The position numbers and the translations under genes are program-made. This document shows positions 27,561 to 36,910 of a stretch of DNA of 64,000 bases, in pieces; position 1 is the stretch's first letter; every line of letters begins with the position of its first letter. The stretch is from Streptococcus oricebi. Its GTDB lineage: Bacteria; Bacillota; Bacilli; Lactobacillales; Streptococcaceae. A model generated the notes under the pieces. The model had not been told where the DNA came from, did no database searches, and saw only the letters and a list, made by a program, of their open reading frames with translations. The stretch is from contig NZ_PRDG01000002.1 in NCBI RefSeq assembly GCF_017883985.1, positions 403,013-467,012 on the forward strand, in the 5' to 3' direction.

Positions 27561-28130
27561 TCAGCTTTTTACCAGCTTTTGGCTGAAGCGGGCAATTTTA
27601 CTTTTAAGATGCTTATAAGTGATGCCCTGGTCCTGTAAAAATTTGAGGAAATCTTCCTTGCCTTTTGAGGCATCTGTGACTTCGACCTCTAGCTCATAGT
27701 CTCTAATATCGAAATATTCATTTTGGTCCAGGGCTAGGAGGCCAATTTTATCAGCTTTTTCCCTGCGCCAGGTTTTTAGATGACCCAAAATCCCCAACTG
27801 GTCAAGCGGAATCTGCCTTTCCAGTAGTAAATCCCGGATGGTCCCTGAAGGGAGAGAAAAAGAGGTCAGTAGCTCTTGGACTTGTCCAGAAGTTAGCTCT
27901 TGATTGTATTCCATGCTGCCGACCTTTTGGGGGATTTTTAGGGTCAGTTCGCCTGCTTGTCGAAAGGTCCGAATCCGCAGGGCCAGTCTTTTGCTAGCCA
28001 GGAGAAAGTCGGAACTATCGATATAGTAGTTGGTCTGCTCTAGGGCAGGAAGATTTCCAAAATAAGCCAACAAGGACTGAAATTCTTGCTGGGTCAGGCC
28101 GGTTTTAAATTCGATTTCTAGGTGATTCAT
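27561..28130 (-). CDS. CYTH domain protein
   Basis: 189 residues from ATG 28130 (AAAGGAC site); a longer start at 28154 has no support. The N-terminal LEIEFKTGL signature (EXEXK-like) and further charged strand residues (YELEVEVTD) mark the CYTH/triphosphate tunnel metalloenzyme fold. Members cleave triphosphates; in Firmicutes the gene is regularly divergent from relQ, as here, which suggests a link to nucleotide or alarmone metabolism. Confidence 0.82.
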   Translation of the reverse strand: MNHLEIEFKTGLTQQEFQSLLAYFGNLPALEQTNYYIDSSDFLLASKRLALRIRTFRQAGELTLKIPQKVGSMEYNQELTSGQVQELLTSFSLPSGTIRDLLLERQIPLDQLGILGHLKTWRREKADKIGLLALDQNEYFDIRDYELEVEVTDASKGKEDFLKFLQDQGITYKHLKSKIARFSQKLVKS

Positions 28131-28230
28131 GCTGAGTCCTTTTCTTTTTTTCAAGCCATTTTTATGTTATAATAACTCTTGTACTTATTTTATAAAAAAT
28201 GCAGGAAAATAACAAGGTGAGTGAGGACAG

Positions 28231-28899
28231 ATGCTAGATTGGGAAGATTTTTTAGACCCCTACATCCAGGCGGTTGGTGAATTAAAAATTAAACTGAGGG
28301 GAATCCGCAAGCAGTACCGCAAGCAAAAGCGGCATTCGCCCATCGAGTTTGTCACCGGCCGGGTCAAGCATGTCGAGAGCATCAAGGAAAAGATGCTCTT
28401 AAGAAACATCAAGGAAGAAAATCTGGCCCAGGATATGCAGGATATTGCTGGTTTAAGGATTATGGTCCAGTTTGTCGATGATGTGGATGAAGTTTTGGAG
28501 GTCTTGCGCCGCCGTAAGGATATGAAAATTGTCCAGGAGCGAGATTATATCAGGCACAAAAAGGCCAGTGGTTACCGCAGCTACCATGTAATCATTGAAT
28601 ATCCAGTTGAGACCATTAGGGGGAATGAAGTGATTTTGGCTGAAATTCAAATTAGGACCCTATCCATGAATTTCTGGGCGACCATTGAGCATTCCTTGAA
28701 TTACAAGTATAAGGGAGAATTTCCTCAAGAAATCAAGGAAAGACTAGAAACAACAGCTAAAATCGCCTACCAGTTGGACGAAGAAATGGGGAAAATCCGC
28801 GACGATATTCAAGAGGCCCAGGCCTTGTTTGACCCCCTTTATCGTAAAATGAATGATGGTGTTGGAAATAGTGATGATACAGATGAAGAATACAGATAA
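28231..28899 (+). CDS. relQ: Small alarmone synthetase RelQ
   Basis: 222 residues: a stand-alone RelA/SpoT synthetase domain with [48 protein letters not shown] and [26 protein letters not shown]; no hydrolase, TGS or ACT domain. Makes (p)ppGpp from ATP and GDP/GTP. First gene of the relQ-nadK-rluD-pta operon, with which it overlaps or abuts at each junction. Confidence 0.93.
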   Translation: MLDWEDFLDPYIQAVGELKIKLRGIRKQYRKQKRHSPIEFVTGRVKHVESIKEKMLLRNIKEENLAQDMQDIAGLRIMVQFVDDVDEVLEVLRRRKDMKIVQERDYIRHKKASGYRSYHVIIEYPVETIRGNEVILAEIQIRTLSMNFWATIEHSLNYKYKGEFPQEIKERLETTAKIAYQLDEEMGKIRDDIQEAQALFDPLYRKMNDGVGNSDDTDEEYR

Positions 28900-29701
28900 A
28901 AAAATTGCAATTATCAGCAACCATAAACCCCAGAGTGAAGAAGTCTGTCGGGCCTTGAAGCAGAAGTTGAGACAGAACAACTTCATTTTGACTAGCAAAA
29001 ATCCCGATGTCGTTATTTCGGTCGGAGGAGACGGCATGCTGCTGTCGGCCTTTCACAAATACGAGGATCAGCTAGATCGTGTCCGCTTTGTCGGTGTCCA
29101 TACAGGCCACCTAGGCTTTTATACCGATTATCGGGACTTTGAAATCGATAAACTAGTGGATAATTTAAAGCTGGATACTGGGGCCCAGGTCTCCTACCCC
29201 ATCTTGAATGTTAAGATTATACTGGGTAATGGCGAGGTTAAGACCATGCGGGCCTTGAATGAAGCGACTATAAAAAGGACCGACCGGACCATGGTGGTTG
29301 ATTTGATTATCAATCATGTGCATTTTGAACGCTTTCGGGGGGACGGGATTTCAGTTTCTACCCCAACGGGCAGTACTGCCTATAATAAATCACTAGGCGG
29401 GGCGGTTCTCCACCCGACCATTGAAGCCTTACAGGTGGCAGAAGTGGCCAGTCTAAATAACCGGGTCTATCGGACCCTGGGCTCATCGATTATTGTACCT
29501 AAAAAGGACAAGATTGAACTGGTGCCAGCCCGCAGTGACCAGCACACCATCTCCATTGACAATCGGACCTTGAACCTCAAGGATGTGGTGCGGATTGAAT
29601 ACCAGATTGACCAACACAAGATTCATTTCCTAGCCAGTCCCAGCCATACCAGTTTCTGGAATCGGGTCAAGGATGCCTTTATCGGTGAGGCTGACAAATG
29701 A
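28883..29701 (+). CDS. nadK: NAD kinase
   Basis: 272 residues from ATG 28883, the start that fits streptococcal homologues; it overlaps the relQ end by 17 bp, so translation is coupled. [13 protein letters not shown] is the ATP/NAD motif, followed by [25 protein letters not shown]. Phosphorylates NAD+ to NADP+. Stop overlaps the start of the pseudouridine synthase (ATGA). Confidence 0.94.
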   Translation: MKNTDKKIAIISNHKPQSEEVCRALKQKLRQNNFILTSKNPDVVISVGGDGMLLSAFHKYEDQLDRVRFVGVHTGHLGFYTDYRDFEIDKLVDNLKLDTGAQVSYPILNVKIILGNGEVKTMRALNEATIKRTDRTMVVDLIINHVHFERFRGDGISVSTPTGSTAYNKSLGGAVLHPTIEALQVAEVASLNNRVYRTLGSSIIVPKKDKIELVPARSDQHTISIDNRTLNLKDVVRIEYQIDQHKIHFLASPSHTSFWNRVKDAFIGEADK

Positions 29702-30606
29702 GATTTGAGTTTACAGTTGATGAGCATGTCAAGGTAAAGACTTTCTTAAAGAGACATGAAATCTCCAAGGCCCTGCTGGCCAAGATTAAATACCGGGGCG
29801 GCCAGATTTTGGTCAATAACCAGCCCCAGTTTGCTACCTATTTGCTGGATGTCGGCGACCATTTAATCGTGGATATTCCGCGGGAGGAAGCCTTTGAGAA
29901 ACTAGAGGCAGTCGATAAGGACTTAAGCATTGTCTATGAAGATGACCATTTTTTGATCCTGGACAAACCATCTGGAGTGGCTTCCATTCCCAGTATCAAT
30001 CATTCCAACACCATGGCCAACTATGTCAAAGCCTACTATATCCGCCAAGCCTATGATAATCAGCAGGTCCACATAGTCACTCGTCTGGATCGGGATACAT
30101 CGGGCCTCATGCTCTTTGCTAAGCACGGCTATGCCCATGCAAGGCTAGATAAGCAGCTACAAAAAAAGACCATAGAAAAGCGCTACTATGCCCTGGTCAA
30201 GGGAGAGGGAGTTCTAGAAAAAAAGGGAGACATCATCGCCCCCATTGCCAGAAGTGAGGACTCAATCATCACAAGGAGGGTGGCATCAGGTGGCAAGTAC
30301 GCCCATACTTCCTACCAAGTCCTAGCCCAGTATGGGGATGTCTACCTAGTGGATATAAAGCTTCATACAGGCCGGACTCACCAGATAAGGGTGCATTTCT
30401 CGCATATTGGTTTTCCTCTTTTAGGAGATGACCTCTATGGTGGCTCTCTAGGAGAGGGCCTTGAACGCCAGGCCCTGCACTGCCATTCTCTTACCTTTTA
30501 CAACCCCTTCCAAGCAGAAGTGGTCAAGCAAACAAGTCCTCTTCCCGAGGACTTTCAGAAACTTATCCAAAATTTAAATATTTCAACTAGAAATAAGGAG
30601 TTATAA
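29698..30606 (+). CDS. rluD: RluA-family pseudouridine synthase (RluD-like)
   Basis: 302 residues: S4-like N-terminus (~10-60), then the catalytic [18 protein letters not shown] motif with the nucleophilic Asp, and [25 protein letters not shown]. Isomerises uridine in rRNA; the exact position is not readable. Starts with ATGA overlap at nadK; pta begins 6 bp after the stop. Confidence 0.88.
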   Translation: MRFEFTVDEHVKVKTFLKRHEISKALLAKIKYRGGQILVNNQPQFATYLLDVGDHLIVDIPREEAFEKLEAVDKDLSIVYEDDHFLILDKPSGVASIPSINHSNTMANYVKAYYIRQAYDNQQVHIVTRLDRDTSGLMLFAKHGYAHARLDKQLQKKTIEKRYYALVKGEGVLEKKGDIIAPIARSEDSIITRRVASGGKYAHTSYQVLAQYGDVYLVDIKLHTGRTHQIRVHFSHIGFPLLGDDLYGGSLGEGLERQALHCHSLTFYNPFQAEVVKQTSPLPEDFQKLIQNLNISTRNKEL

Positions 30607-30612
30607 CAAACT

Positions 30613-31590
30613 ATGAAAATTTTTGATTCGATCCGTTCGTCCCTTGAAAATAAAGAGGTGAAAATTGTCCTGCCAGAAGGCGAAGAACCTCGTATCCTCC
30701 AAGCCACCAAGCGCTTGGTCAAAGAAACAAATGTAACCCCAGTTCTTTTGGGAAATCCTGATAAGATTCGCATTTATCTGGAAATCGAAGGGGTAACTGA
30801 GGGCTACCAAATTATTGACCCGCAAAGTTGTTCCTGCTTTGAAGAAATGGTCGCTGCCTTTGTGGAGCGTCGTAAGGGCAAGATTACCGAGGACGAGGCT
30901 CGCCAACTTTTGAAGGAAGATGTCAACTACTTTGGGGTCATGCTGGTTTATCTGGGCAAAGTACAAGGGATGGTTTCAGGTGCAATTCATTCGACAGCTA
31001 GCACGGTGCGTCCAGCCCTGCAAATCATCAAGACCCTTCCTTGGGTATCACGGACCTCAGGTGCCTTTCTCATGGTGCGTGATGATGAGCGCTATATTTT
31101 CAGCGACTGTGCTATCAATATCGATCCAGATGCAAATATCTTGGCAGAAATAGCTGTTAATTCAGCTGTAACGGCACAAATTTTCGGTATTGACCCTAAG
31201 GTTGCCATGCTCAGCTATTCGACTAAGGGTAGTGGTTTTGGTGAGAAGGTGGACAAGGTGGTCCAAGCGACCAAGCTAGCTCAAGAAATGCGGCCTGATT
31301 TACAAATCGACGGCGAATTGCAATTTGACGCGGCTTTTGTCCCTGAAACGGCAGATCTCAAAGCGCCAGGTAGCAAGGTGGCAGGACAAGCAACTGTCTT
31401 TGTCTTTCCAAGTATCGAGGCAGGAAATATCAGCTACAAAATGGCTGAGCGCCTAGGCGGTTTCTCTGCTGTCGGACCAATCTTGCAAGGACTCAATCAC
31501 CCAGTCAATGACCTCTCTCGTGGTTGTAATGCTGATGATGTTTACAAGCTTACCTTGATTACAGCCAGCCAGGCGGTTGGACATTATTAA
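30613..31590 (+). CDS. pta: Phosphate acetyltransferase
   Basis: 325 residues, short (Firmicute) Pta type. SGAIHSTASTVRPALQIIK, SYSTKGSGFG and the C-terminal VGPILQGLNHPVNDLSRGC motif are conserved. Converts acetyl-CoA plus phosphate to acetyl-phosphate, which yields ATP through AckA. Links to pdh and nox: when pyruvate goes to acetyl-CoA rather than lactate this enzyme recovers energy. A terminator follows directly. Confidence 0.95.
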   Translation: MKIFDSIRSSLENKEVKIVLPEGEEPRILQATKRLVKETNVTPVLLGNPDKIRIYLEIEGVTEGYQIIDPQSCSCFEEMVAAFVERRKGKITEDEARQLLKEDVNYFGVMLVYLGKVQGMVSGAIHSTASTVRPALQIIKTLPWVSRTSGAFLMVRDDERYIFSDCAINIDPDANILAEIAVNSAVTAQIFGIDPKVAMLSYSTKGSGFGEKVDKVVQATKLAQEMRPDLQIDGELQFDAAFVPETADLKAPGSKVAGQATVFVFPSIEAGNISYKMAERLGGFSAVGPILQGLNHPVNDLSRGCNADDVYKLTLITASQAVGHY

Positions 31591-31594
31591 AAAG

Positions 31595-31618
31595 TAAAAA
31601 GAGCTCAAGCTCTTTTTT
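31595..31618 (+). terminator. relQ operon terminator
   Basis: AAAAAGAGCT and AGCTCTTTTTT arms with a minimal CA loop, four bases after the pta stop. Confidence 0.8.
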
Positions 31619-31676
31619 GCTGCCTTTTGATTCAAAATAAAGTATAATCATAGTAGAAAAGTTAGGAGGAATCACA

Positions 31677-32084
31677 ATGGGATTCGTAAAGGAAAGTCCT
31701 ATTCCGGCAGACGGAGTAGAGTTGTTAAAGGAGCATGGTATGTATACCGGTCGGGTGGAACGCGTAAGTAGGTGGGCTACAGAGAGAGAGATTTATCTAA
31801 CTTGTATAGATTCTGGGGGACTAGCTGATGAGTTTGCTAATACCTATGGGATGCTTTTTGAGGGCTATGACATTTACTTTGTTGTGCTACGATTTTGGAC
31901 TGTCAAAGACTGGGTTTTTGAGGATAAAAAAGTAGTTGAACCTGCTGAAACTGCACTTGACATTCAAGACCTAGTTATTCCGCCAGAATTAGCAAGTAGA
32001 CGTGATGAGGTCTTAGAGGCTATCGAAGAAGGGATGACGGCATTATTAGTAGATACTATTGCTACAATAAATAAAATTTTTTAA
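31677..32084 (+). CDS. Hypothetical protein
   Basis: 135 residues from ATG 31677 behind AGGAGG. Acidic, soluble, no signal peptide or membrane segment; alternating charged strands then a C-terminal helical part (ASRRDEVLEAIEEGMTALLVDTIATINKIF). I do not recognise the family. Its own promoter-like TATAAT (31643) and the following hairpin at ~32130 make it monocistronic. Low-complexity base composition resembles the toxin/immunity island more than its neighbours, so an accessory or immunity-type gene is possible. Confidence 0.5.
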   Translation: MGFVKESPIPADGVELLKEHGMYTGRVERVSRWATEREIYLTCIDSGGLADEFANTYGMLFEGYDIYFVVLRFWTVKDWVFEDKKVVEPAETALDIQDLVIPPELASRRDEVLEAIEEGMTALLVDTIATINKIF

Positions 32085-32161
32085 GTAGGGTAAAAAGGGG
32101 ATAAAGAATGGTATATAAAAGTAAGGCGGATATTTTAGTTAGCTAAAACTATCTTTCTTTT

Positions 32162-32190
32162 TTGTCCGATAGTTCCACTTATGCTATACT
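32162..32190 (+). promoter_or_regulatory. mutY promoter (probably leaderless)
   Basis: TTGTCC (32162-32167), 17-nt spacer, TATACT (32185-32190). Transcription should begin at or within a base of ATG 32197, and no ribosome binding site is present. Confidence 0.65.
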
Positions 32191-32196
32191 ATTTTT

Positions 32197-33348
32197 ATGA
32201 TAAATTTTGATGACTATGGTATTGAGCTTTGGCCTCAGGAGAAAACTCAGGATTTTCGGGCTAAACTTTTAGCTTGGTACGACCAGCACAAGCGTGATTT
32301 ACCCTGGAGACGAACGACTAACCCCTATCATATCTGGGTTTCAGAGATTATGCTCCAACAAACTAGGGTCGATACGGTTATTCCCTACTATGAGCGATTT
32401 TTAGACTGGTTTCCGACGGTGGCTGATCTGGCCCAGGCAGAGGAAGAGCGTCTTTTAAAGGCCTGGGAGGGATTGGGCTATTATTCTCGTGTCCGCAATA
32501 TGCAAGAAGCTGCCCGCCAAATTATGGTAGATTTTCAGGGTGCCTTTCCTCAGACCTATCAGGAAATTGCCAGTCTCAAGGGCATTGGCCCTTATACAGC
32601 TGGGGCTATTGCTTCGATTGCTTTTCATCTGCCTGAGCCTGCTGTTGATGGAAATGTTATGCGGGTCCTGGCTAGATTATTTGAAATAAAGCTGGATATT
32701 GGTCAGGCTAGCAATCGCAAGGTTTTTCAAGCTTTGATGGAAGTCTTAATCGATCCAGAAAGACCAGGGGACTTTAATCAAGCCCTGATGGATTTGGGCT
32801 CTGATATTGAGGCCCCTCTTAATCCTCGGCCTGAGGAGAGTCCAGTCAAGGAATTTTCGGCTGCCTATCTGCATGGGACCATGGATATCTATCCTATCAA
32901 GGCTCCAAAAAAGAAGCCAGTGCCAGTTTACTTGCAGGCCATGATTATCAAAAATAAAAAAGGACAGTTTTTACTGGAAAAAAATGAGAATGCGGGCCTC
33001 TTATCAGGTTTTTGGCATTTCCCCTTGATAGAGGTTGATTATCTCGAAAAGCTGGGTCAGGGAGACCTCTTTGAAGTAGCAGAGCCAGACCCTTCTGTCA
33101 AAGAAAGTTTCCAGCAGGACTATGACTTGGCTATTGATTGGGAGCAGAAAAATTTTAGCCTGGTTAAACATGTCTTTAGCCATCGTAAATGGCAGGTACA
33201 GATTCAGACTGGGCTAGCCAAGGAAGCAGTAGATCCTGACTGTCAAGGTCAGATCATCTGGCTGTCGCCAGATGAATTTGACCGCTATCCCTTTGCCAAA
33301 CCCCAACAGAAGATTTGGGAGGTCTATCAAAAAGAAAGCGTCGATTGA
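32197..33348 (+). CDS. mutY: A/G-specific adenine glycosylase, cluster-free type
   Basis: 383 residues. Catalytic Glu in SEIMLQQTRVDTV and Asp in PAVDGNVMRV; helix-hairpin-helix LKGIGPYTAGAIASIAF; C-terminal NUDIX-like MutT domain (~245-375). The CX6CX2CX5C iron-sulfur motif is absent: the region reads GSDIEAPLNPRPEESPVKEFSAA. Streptococcal MutY proteins normally lack it, so this is not damage. Removes adenine opposite 8-oxoguanine, complementing MutX. Confidence 0.93.
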   Translation: MINFDDYGIELWPQEKTQDFRAKLLAWYDQHKRDLPWRRTTNPYHIWVSEIMLQQTRVDTVIPYYERFLDWFPTVADLAQAEEERLLKAWEGLGYYSRVRNMQEAARQIMVDFQGAFPQTYQEIASLKGIGPYTAGAIASIAFHLPEPAVDGNVMRVLARLFEIKLDIGQASNRKVFQALMEVLIDPERPGDFNQALMDLGSDIEAPLNPRPEESPVKEFSAAYLHGTMDIYPIKAPKKKPVPVYLQAMIIKNKKGQFLLEKNENAGLLSGFWHFPLIEVDYLEKLGQGDLFEVAEPDPSVKESFQQDYDLAIDWEQKNFSLVKHVFSHRKWQVQIQTGLAKEAVDPDCQGQIIWLSPDEFDRYPFAKPQQKIWEVYQKESVD

Positions 33349-33364
33349 CGCTTTCTTTTTTGTT
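33333..33364. terminator. Bidirectional terminator, mutY / thioredoxin-like gene
   Basis: AAAGAAAGCGTC and GACGCTTTCTTT arms around GATT; the stem overlaps the mutY stop codon. T-run on the plus strand and A-run on the other side, so it serves both converging genes. Confidence 0.85.
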
Positions 33365-33366
33365 TC

Positions 33367-33717
33367 TTAGGCAAGTCCAGCAAAATCTTTGATTTCTTGG
33401 GCTGTCATTGAAGAGTCACAGCGAACAGAGACCAGTCCCTTTTCAGTATGTAGAAAGCCTGGGACGGTTGGGATTTTGTATTCTGACCTAAAGGCTGCTA
33501 GCTCCTCGACTTGCTCTGGATCTTCGCTATTGATAAAGTAGATGTGGGCCTTACTTTCAGCGACAACACCAGCTAGAGTCCTTGCGAATTTACGGCAGTA
33601 GGGGCAGGTCTTGCGACCGATAAAGAAAGTAGCGGTTTCCTTATCAGCAATAGCTTGGCGTGCTCGCTCAACCCTTGTTACTTCCAAATCCTTGATATTT
33701 TGAGTAAATTCTTCCAT
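33367..33717 (-). CDS. Thioredoxin-fold protein (bacteriocin-accessory-like)
   Basis: 116 residues with a CPYC redox motif in GRKTCPYCRKFARTL (~34-48) and a cis-Pro in YKIPTVPGFL. The pattern matches the small thioredoxin-like family annotated as bacteriocin transport accessory protein (PedC/BrcD), which is also found without any bacteriocin genes, as here. No signal peptide. Likely a cytoplasmic thiol-disulfide enzyme. Confidence 0.78.
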   Translation of the reverse strand: MEEFTQNIKDLEVTRVERARQAIADKETATFFIGRKTCPYCRKFARTLAGVVAESKAHIYFINSEDPEQVEELAAFRSEYKIPTVPGFLHTEKGLVSVRCDSSMTAQEIKDFAGLA

Positions 33718-33809
33718 TATGTAACCTCTTTTCTTTTGATAAGTCTAGTATGACATATTTAAAATATTTTTACCAATTTTTGCTATGAGAAGGGCCCTTG
33801 TTAGCAGCG

Positions 33810-33821
33810 GAAAACGTTTTC
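33810..33821. promoter_or_regulatory. Operator-like palindrome upstream of ltrA
   Basis: GAAAACGTTTTC, perfect 12 bp, 36-47 bp ahead of the ltrA -10 box. It shares this core exactly with the 20-bp palindrome in the pdh leader at 55289. Confidence 0.45.
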
Positions 33822-33853
33822 TGGTTTTTCCTTAAGGGTTGGCTTTTCTTCTA

Positions 33854-33862
33854 TGGTATAAT
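33854..33862 (+). promoter_or_regulatory. ltrA promoter
   Basis: Extended -10 TGGTATAAT, followed by AGAAGGAG at 33881-33888 before ATG 33894. Confidence 0.6.
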
Positions 33863-33893
33863 GGGGACAGTGAATTTTTTAGAAGGAGTTTTT

Positions 33894-35000
33894 ATGTCTG
33901 ATGTATTTGCTAAAAGGGTTACCATGTGGGAGCTCTTTTATGATTTAATCTTTGTCTTTGCTATTTCCAAAATAACCCACATGATTCACCATCTACATCA
34001 AGGAATGGTAAACTGGGTGGATTATCTACTTTTCCTTTCTGTCTGTATCATGCTCATGCAGGCCTGGATGTATCAAACCACCTATGTCAATAAGTTTGGT
34101 CGTGAACGCTTGACTGATAAAATCGGTCTTTGGATCAATATGATTGGGGCCATTTATGTGGCAGTCTCCATCAATACAGACTGGTCTAGCACCTTTTTAC
34201 CTTTTAATATCGGTATGCTCCTGATGCAGCTGGCCATCCTTTTTCAATTTTGGTTTGCGCGTGGGGATTATCCCAAGACGAGTCAGGAAAGAAAAGAGAT
34301 TTCCTCCTTTATGCTCATGATTAGCTTTACAAGTTTCTTGGTCTTTATCGGTCTCTTGCTTGGCTATAAGCTGGGTATCTGGTTGATGACTTTTGCCTAT
34401 TTCTTCCAGGCCTATGCCCCTTGGTTTGTTAAGGAGCGATTTTTAGGAGCTACGCTCAATTTCCCACATTTGCTAGAACGCTGTGGCCTTATTACCATCA
34501 TCCTTTTCGGGGAGAGTATTGTCGGCTTAACCTCCATAGTAACTGCTAGCAGCAATCCCTTGCTCCCTCTTCTCATCTTTTTTGGTCTTATCTTTATGTT
34601 TGCGACCTACCAGATTCAAACTGAGGAAGTTATCGACCATGGAGTTGCCTCTAATGGCATGTTTCTCATGCACCTCCATTTGCTCTTGCCTATCGGACTT
34701 TTGACGGTGACCGCAGGCTTTGGCTACCTACTAGAGCAGGTCAATACTAGCTTTTTAGCTCTTTTTCTTCTCTTGGGCTTGGCCATTTTTTACTTGAGCC
34801 TTTTTGCCACCAGTCGCTATAACAAGCCCTCTTTGGCTCTGACAAGCAAGGATACTCTTTATTATTTCCTGGTTTTGCTGATAGGAGGAGGAGTTCTGCT
34901 GGTCCTCAAGGATTATCCTCTTGGTCTAAGCGCCGGCTTTATGCTGATAAACCTTGCCATGATGCTGAGAAACAGTTTAAAATTAAAGAAAATCAAGTAA
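33894..35000 (+). CDS. ltrA: Low temperature requirement protein A family membrane protein
   Basis: 368 residues from ATG 33894 (strong ribosome binding site; the upstream frame includes the promoter). Opens with the LtrA signature VTMWELFYDLIFVFAISKITHMIH and has about ten to eleven membrane helices. The family (Listeria LtrA) is linked to growth in the cold; molecular function unknown. Monocistronic, closed by a terminator shared with pgm. Confidence 0.85.
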   Translation: MSDVFAKRVTMWELFYDLIFVFAISKITHMIHHLHQGMVNWVDYLLFLSVCIMLMQAWMYQTTYVNKFGRERLTDKIGLWINMIGAIYVAVSINTDWSSTFLPFNIGMLLMQLAILFQFWFARGDYPKTSQERKEISSFMLMISFTSFLVFIGLLLGYKLGIWLMTFAYFFQAYAPWFVKERFLGATLNFPHLLERCGLITIILFGESIVGLTSIVTASSNPLLPLLIFFGLIFMFATYQIQTEEVIDHGVASNGMFLMHLHLLLPIGLLTVTAGFGYLLEQVNTSFLALFLLLGLAIFYLSLFATSRYNKPSLALTSKDTLYYFLVLLIGGGVLLVLKDYPLGLSAGFMLINLAMMLRNSLKLKKIK

Positions 35001-35035
35001 AAAGGACTCGGTCAGCTGACCAAGTTCTTTTTTTT
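35001..35035. terminator. Terminator between ltrA and pgm
   Basis: AAGGACTCGGTCAGC and GCTGACCAAGTTCTT arms (AGCT shared at the turn) followed by T8 on the plus strand; convergent pgm ends 9 bp on. Confidence 0.75.
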
Positions 35036-35043
35036 GAGTATTC

Positions 35044-36762
35044 TTATTTAATAAAGTCCTCGATTTCTTTTTCGATATTGGCAATTTTTTCTTCTGCATC
35101 TTGATTAGAAGAGCCGACAACAGCAATATAGAATTTAATCTTAGGTTCAGTTCCTGAAGGACGGACAGCAATCCAGGAGCCATCAGCCAGGGTGTATTTG
35201 AGGACATCTGACGGAGGAGTAGTGAGGGCAGTCACATTTCCTGCAGAGTCAGTTGAAGTCAATTCCTTGAAGTCTTCCCTTACTGCAATATCTGTGGCAT
35301 TGAATTGAGCTGGAGCTTCCTTGCGGAATTTACCCATGATAGCCTTGATTTGAGCGGCACCATCTACACCGGATAGGGTGACAGATAAGGTCTTTTCTGC
35401 GAAATAACCATACTCTTGGTAGATTTCTTCGATACCGTCAGCTAGGGTTAGGCCACGTGAGCGGTAGTAGGCAGCAATTTCTGCGACCATCAAAACAGCC
35501 TGAATAGCATCCTTGTCACGAACAAAAGGTTTAATCAGATAACCAAAGCTTTCTTCAAAACCAAAGAGGTAGGTATGGTTGTGCTTTTCTTCAAACTCGG
35601 CAATCTTTTCAGCAATGAACTTGAAGCCGGTCAAGACATTAAACATTTTTGCCCCATAGCTTTCGGCAATCTTCGCTACCAAATCGGTGGAAACGATAGA
35701 CTTGGCTAGGGCCGCATTGGCTGGCAGAGTTCCTGCGGTCTTGTGGGCTTCTAGGATATACTTGGCAATGATGGCTCCGATTTGGTTACCAGATAGGTTT
35801 TTGTAAGAACCATCTTTTTGGAGGACCTCTACCCCAACCCGGTCTGCATCAGGGTCAGTGGCAACCAAGACATCCGCTCCCACTTGACGACCTAGTTCTT
35901 CAGCCAGGGCAAAGGCTGCTTGACTTTCTGGGTTTGGTGAAGCAACAGTAGAGAAGTCAGGGTCAGCGACGGCTTGGCTTTCAACCACTTGAACAGAAGC
36001 AAAGCCAGCCTGGGCTAGGGCTCTACGAGCCAACATTTCCCCTGTACCATGGAGAGGAGTATAGACAATCTTCATGTCCTTACCGTAGTTGTCAATAAGA
36101 TCTTGGTTGATGTTGACAGATTTGACTTCTTTTAGATATTCCTGGTCAATATCTTCCCCAATAACCTTGATGAGGCCAGAAGCTTTTTCTGCTTCAAGGT
36201 CAGCAACCTCAACTTGGAAAGGATTTTCGATGGCCCGGATGTAGTTGGTTAGAGCATCGGCATCAGCCGGTGGCATTTGTCCCCCATCCTCACCATAGAC
36301 TTTGTAGCCATTGAAAGGTGCAGGGTTGTGACTAGCTGTAATCATAATTCCAGCAAAGGTTCCCAAGTGACGAACAGCAAAAGAAAGCTCAGGTGTCGGT
36401 CTTAGGGCCTCAAAAACGTAGGATTGAATCCCGTGTTTAGCCAAGACAGCTGCAGATTCAAAGGCAAATTCAGGTGAGAAGTGGCGGCTGTCGTAGGCGA
36501 TGGCAACCCCACGTTTTTTATAGGATTCCCCTTTTTCCTCAATCAAGCGAGCCAAACCTTCAGTAGCTTGACGGACAACATAGATATTGATTCGGTTGGT
36601 ACCAGCACCAATCAAGCCCCGCATACCGGCTGTACCAAATTCAAGATTGGTGTAAAAGGCATCTTCCTTGGTCTTTTCGTCCATAGCCAACAAATCTTGA
36701 CGCAGATAGGCTGGCAGTTCAGCATAGTCAAGCCATTTTTGGAAATTTTCCTGATAAGTCAT
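35044..36762 (-). CDS. pgm: Phosphoglucomutase / phosphomannomutase
   Basis: 572 residues, alpha-D-phosphohexomutase family. Phosphoserine loop TASHNPAPFNGYKVYG, metal loop DPDADRVGVEV, sugar loop GFEESFGYL and phosphate loop RPSGTEPKIKFY are intact. Interconverts glucose-6- and glucose-1-phosphate for capsule, wall teichoic and galactose pathways. Extended -10 TGCTATAAT on the minus strand (36876-36868) supplies its promoter. Confidence 0.95.
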   Translation of the reverse strand: MTYQENFQKWLDYAELPAYLRQDLLAMDEKTKEDAFYTNLEFGTAGMRGLIGAGTNRINIYVVRQATEGLARLIEEKGESYKKRGVAIAYDSRHFSPEFAFESAAVLAKHGIQSYVFEALRPTPELSFAVRHLGTFAGIMITASHNPAPFNGYKVYGEDGGQMPPADADALTNYIRAIENPFQVEVADLEAEKASGLIKVIGEDIDQEYLKEVKSVNINQDLIDNYGKDMKIVYTPLHGTGEMLARRALAQAGFASVQVVESQAVADPDFSTVASPNPESQAAFALAEELGRQVGADVLVATDPDADRVGVEVLQKDGSYKNLSGNQIGAIIAKYILEAHKTAGTLPANAALAKSIVSTDLVAKIAESYGAKMFNVLTGFKFIAEKIAEFEEKHNHTYLFGFEESFGYLIKPFVRDKDAIQAVLMVAEIAAYYRSRGLTLADGIEEIYQEYGYFAEKTLSVTLSGVDGAAQIKAIMGKFRKEAPAQFNATDIAVREDFKELTSTDSAGNVTALTTPPSDVLKYTLADGSWIAVRPSGTEPKIKFYIAVVGSSNQDAEEKIANIEKEIEDFIK

Positions 36763-36883
36763 AGTAGGGTCTCCTTTATTTAAAATCTAAGAGGGTCAAG
36801 AGGAAGAAGGACTAGAAGAAAGATTCTCAAGCGATTTTCCCCTAAACACAATTATTTAATCGCTTTCATTATAGCATCTTTTC

Positions 36884-36910
36884 ATAAAAAAATCACGCCT
36901 TGGCGTGATT
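36884..36910 (-). terminator. Terminator of the coaBC-ECF operon
   Basis: Perfect 9-bp stem AATCACGCC / GGCGTGATT with 2-nt turn, overlapping the ECF stop codon, and T7 on the minus strand. Confidence 0.85.

Noticed and set aside
32800..32900. mutY as a damaged gene lacking its Fe-S cysteines
   Set aside because: Streptococcal MutY proteins normally lack the cluster, and the rest of the protein is intact.
33367..33717. Bacteriocin locus indicated by the accessory-type thioredoxin
   Set aside because: No bacteriocin precursor, transporter or immunity gene nearby; neighbours are mutY and ltrA.
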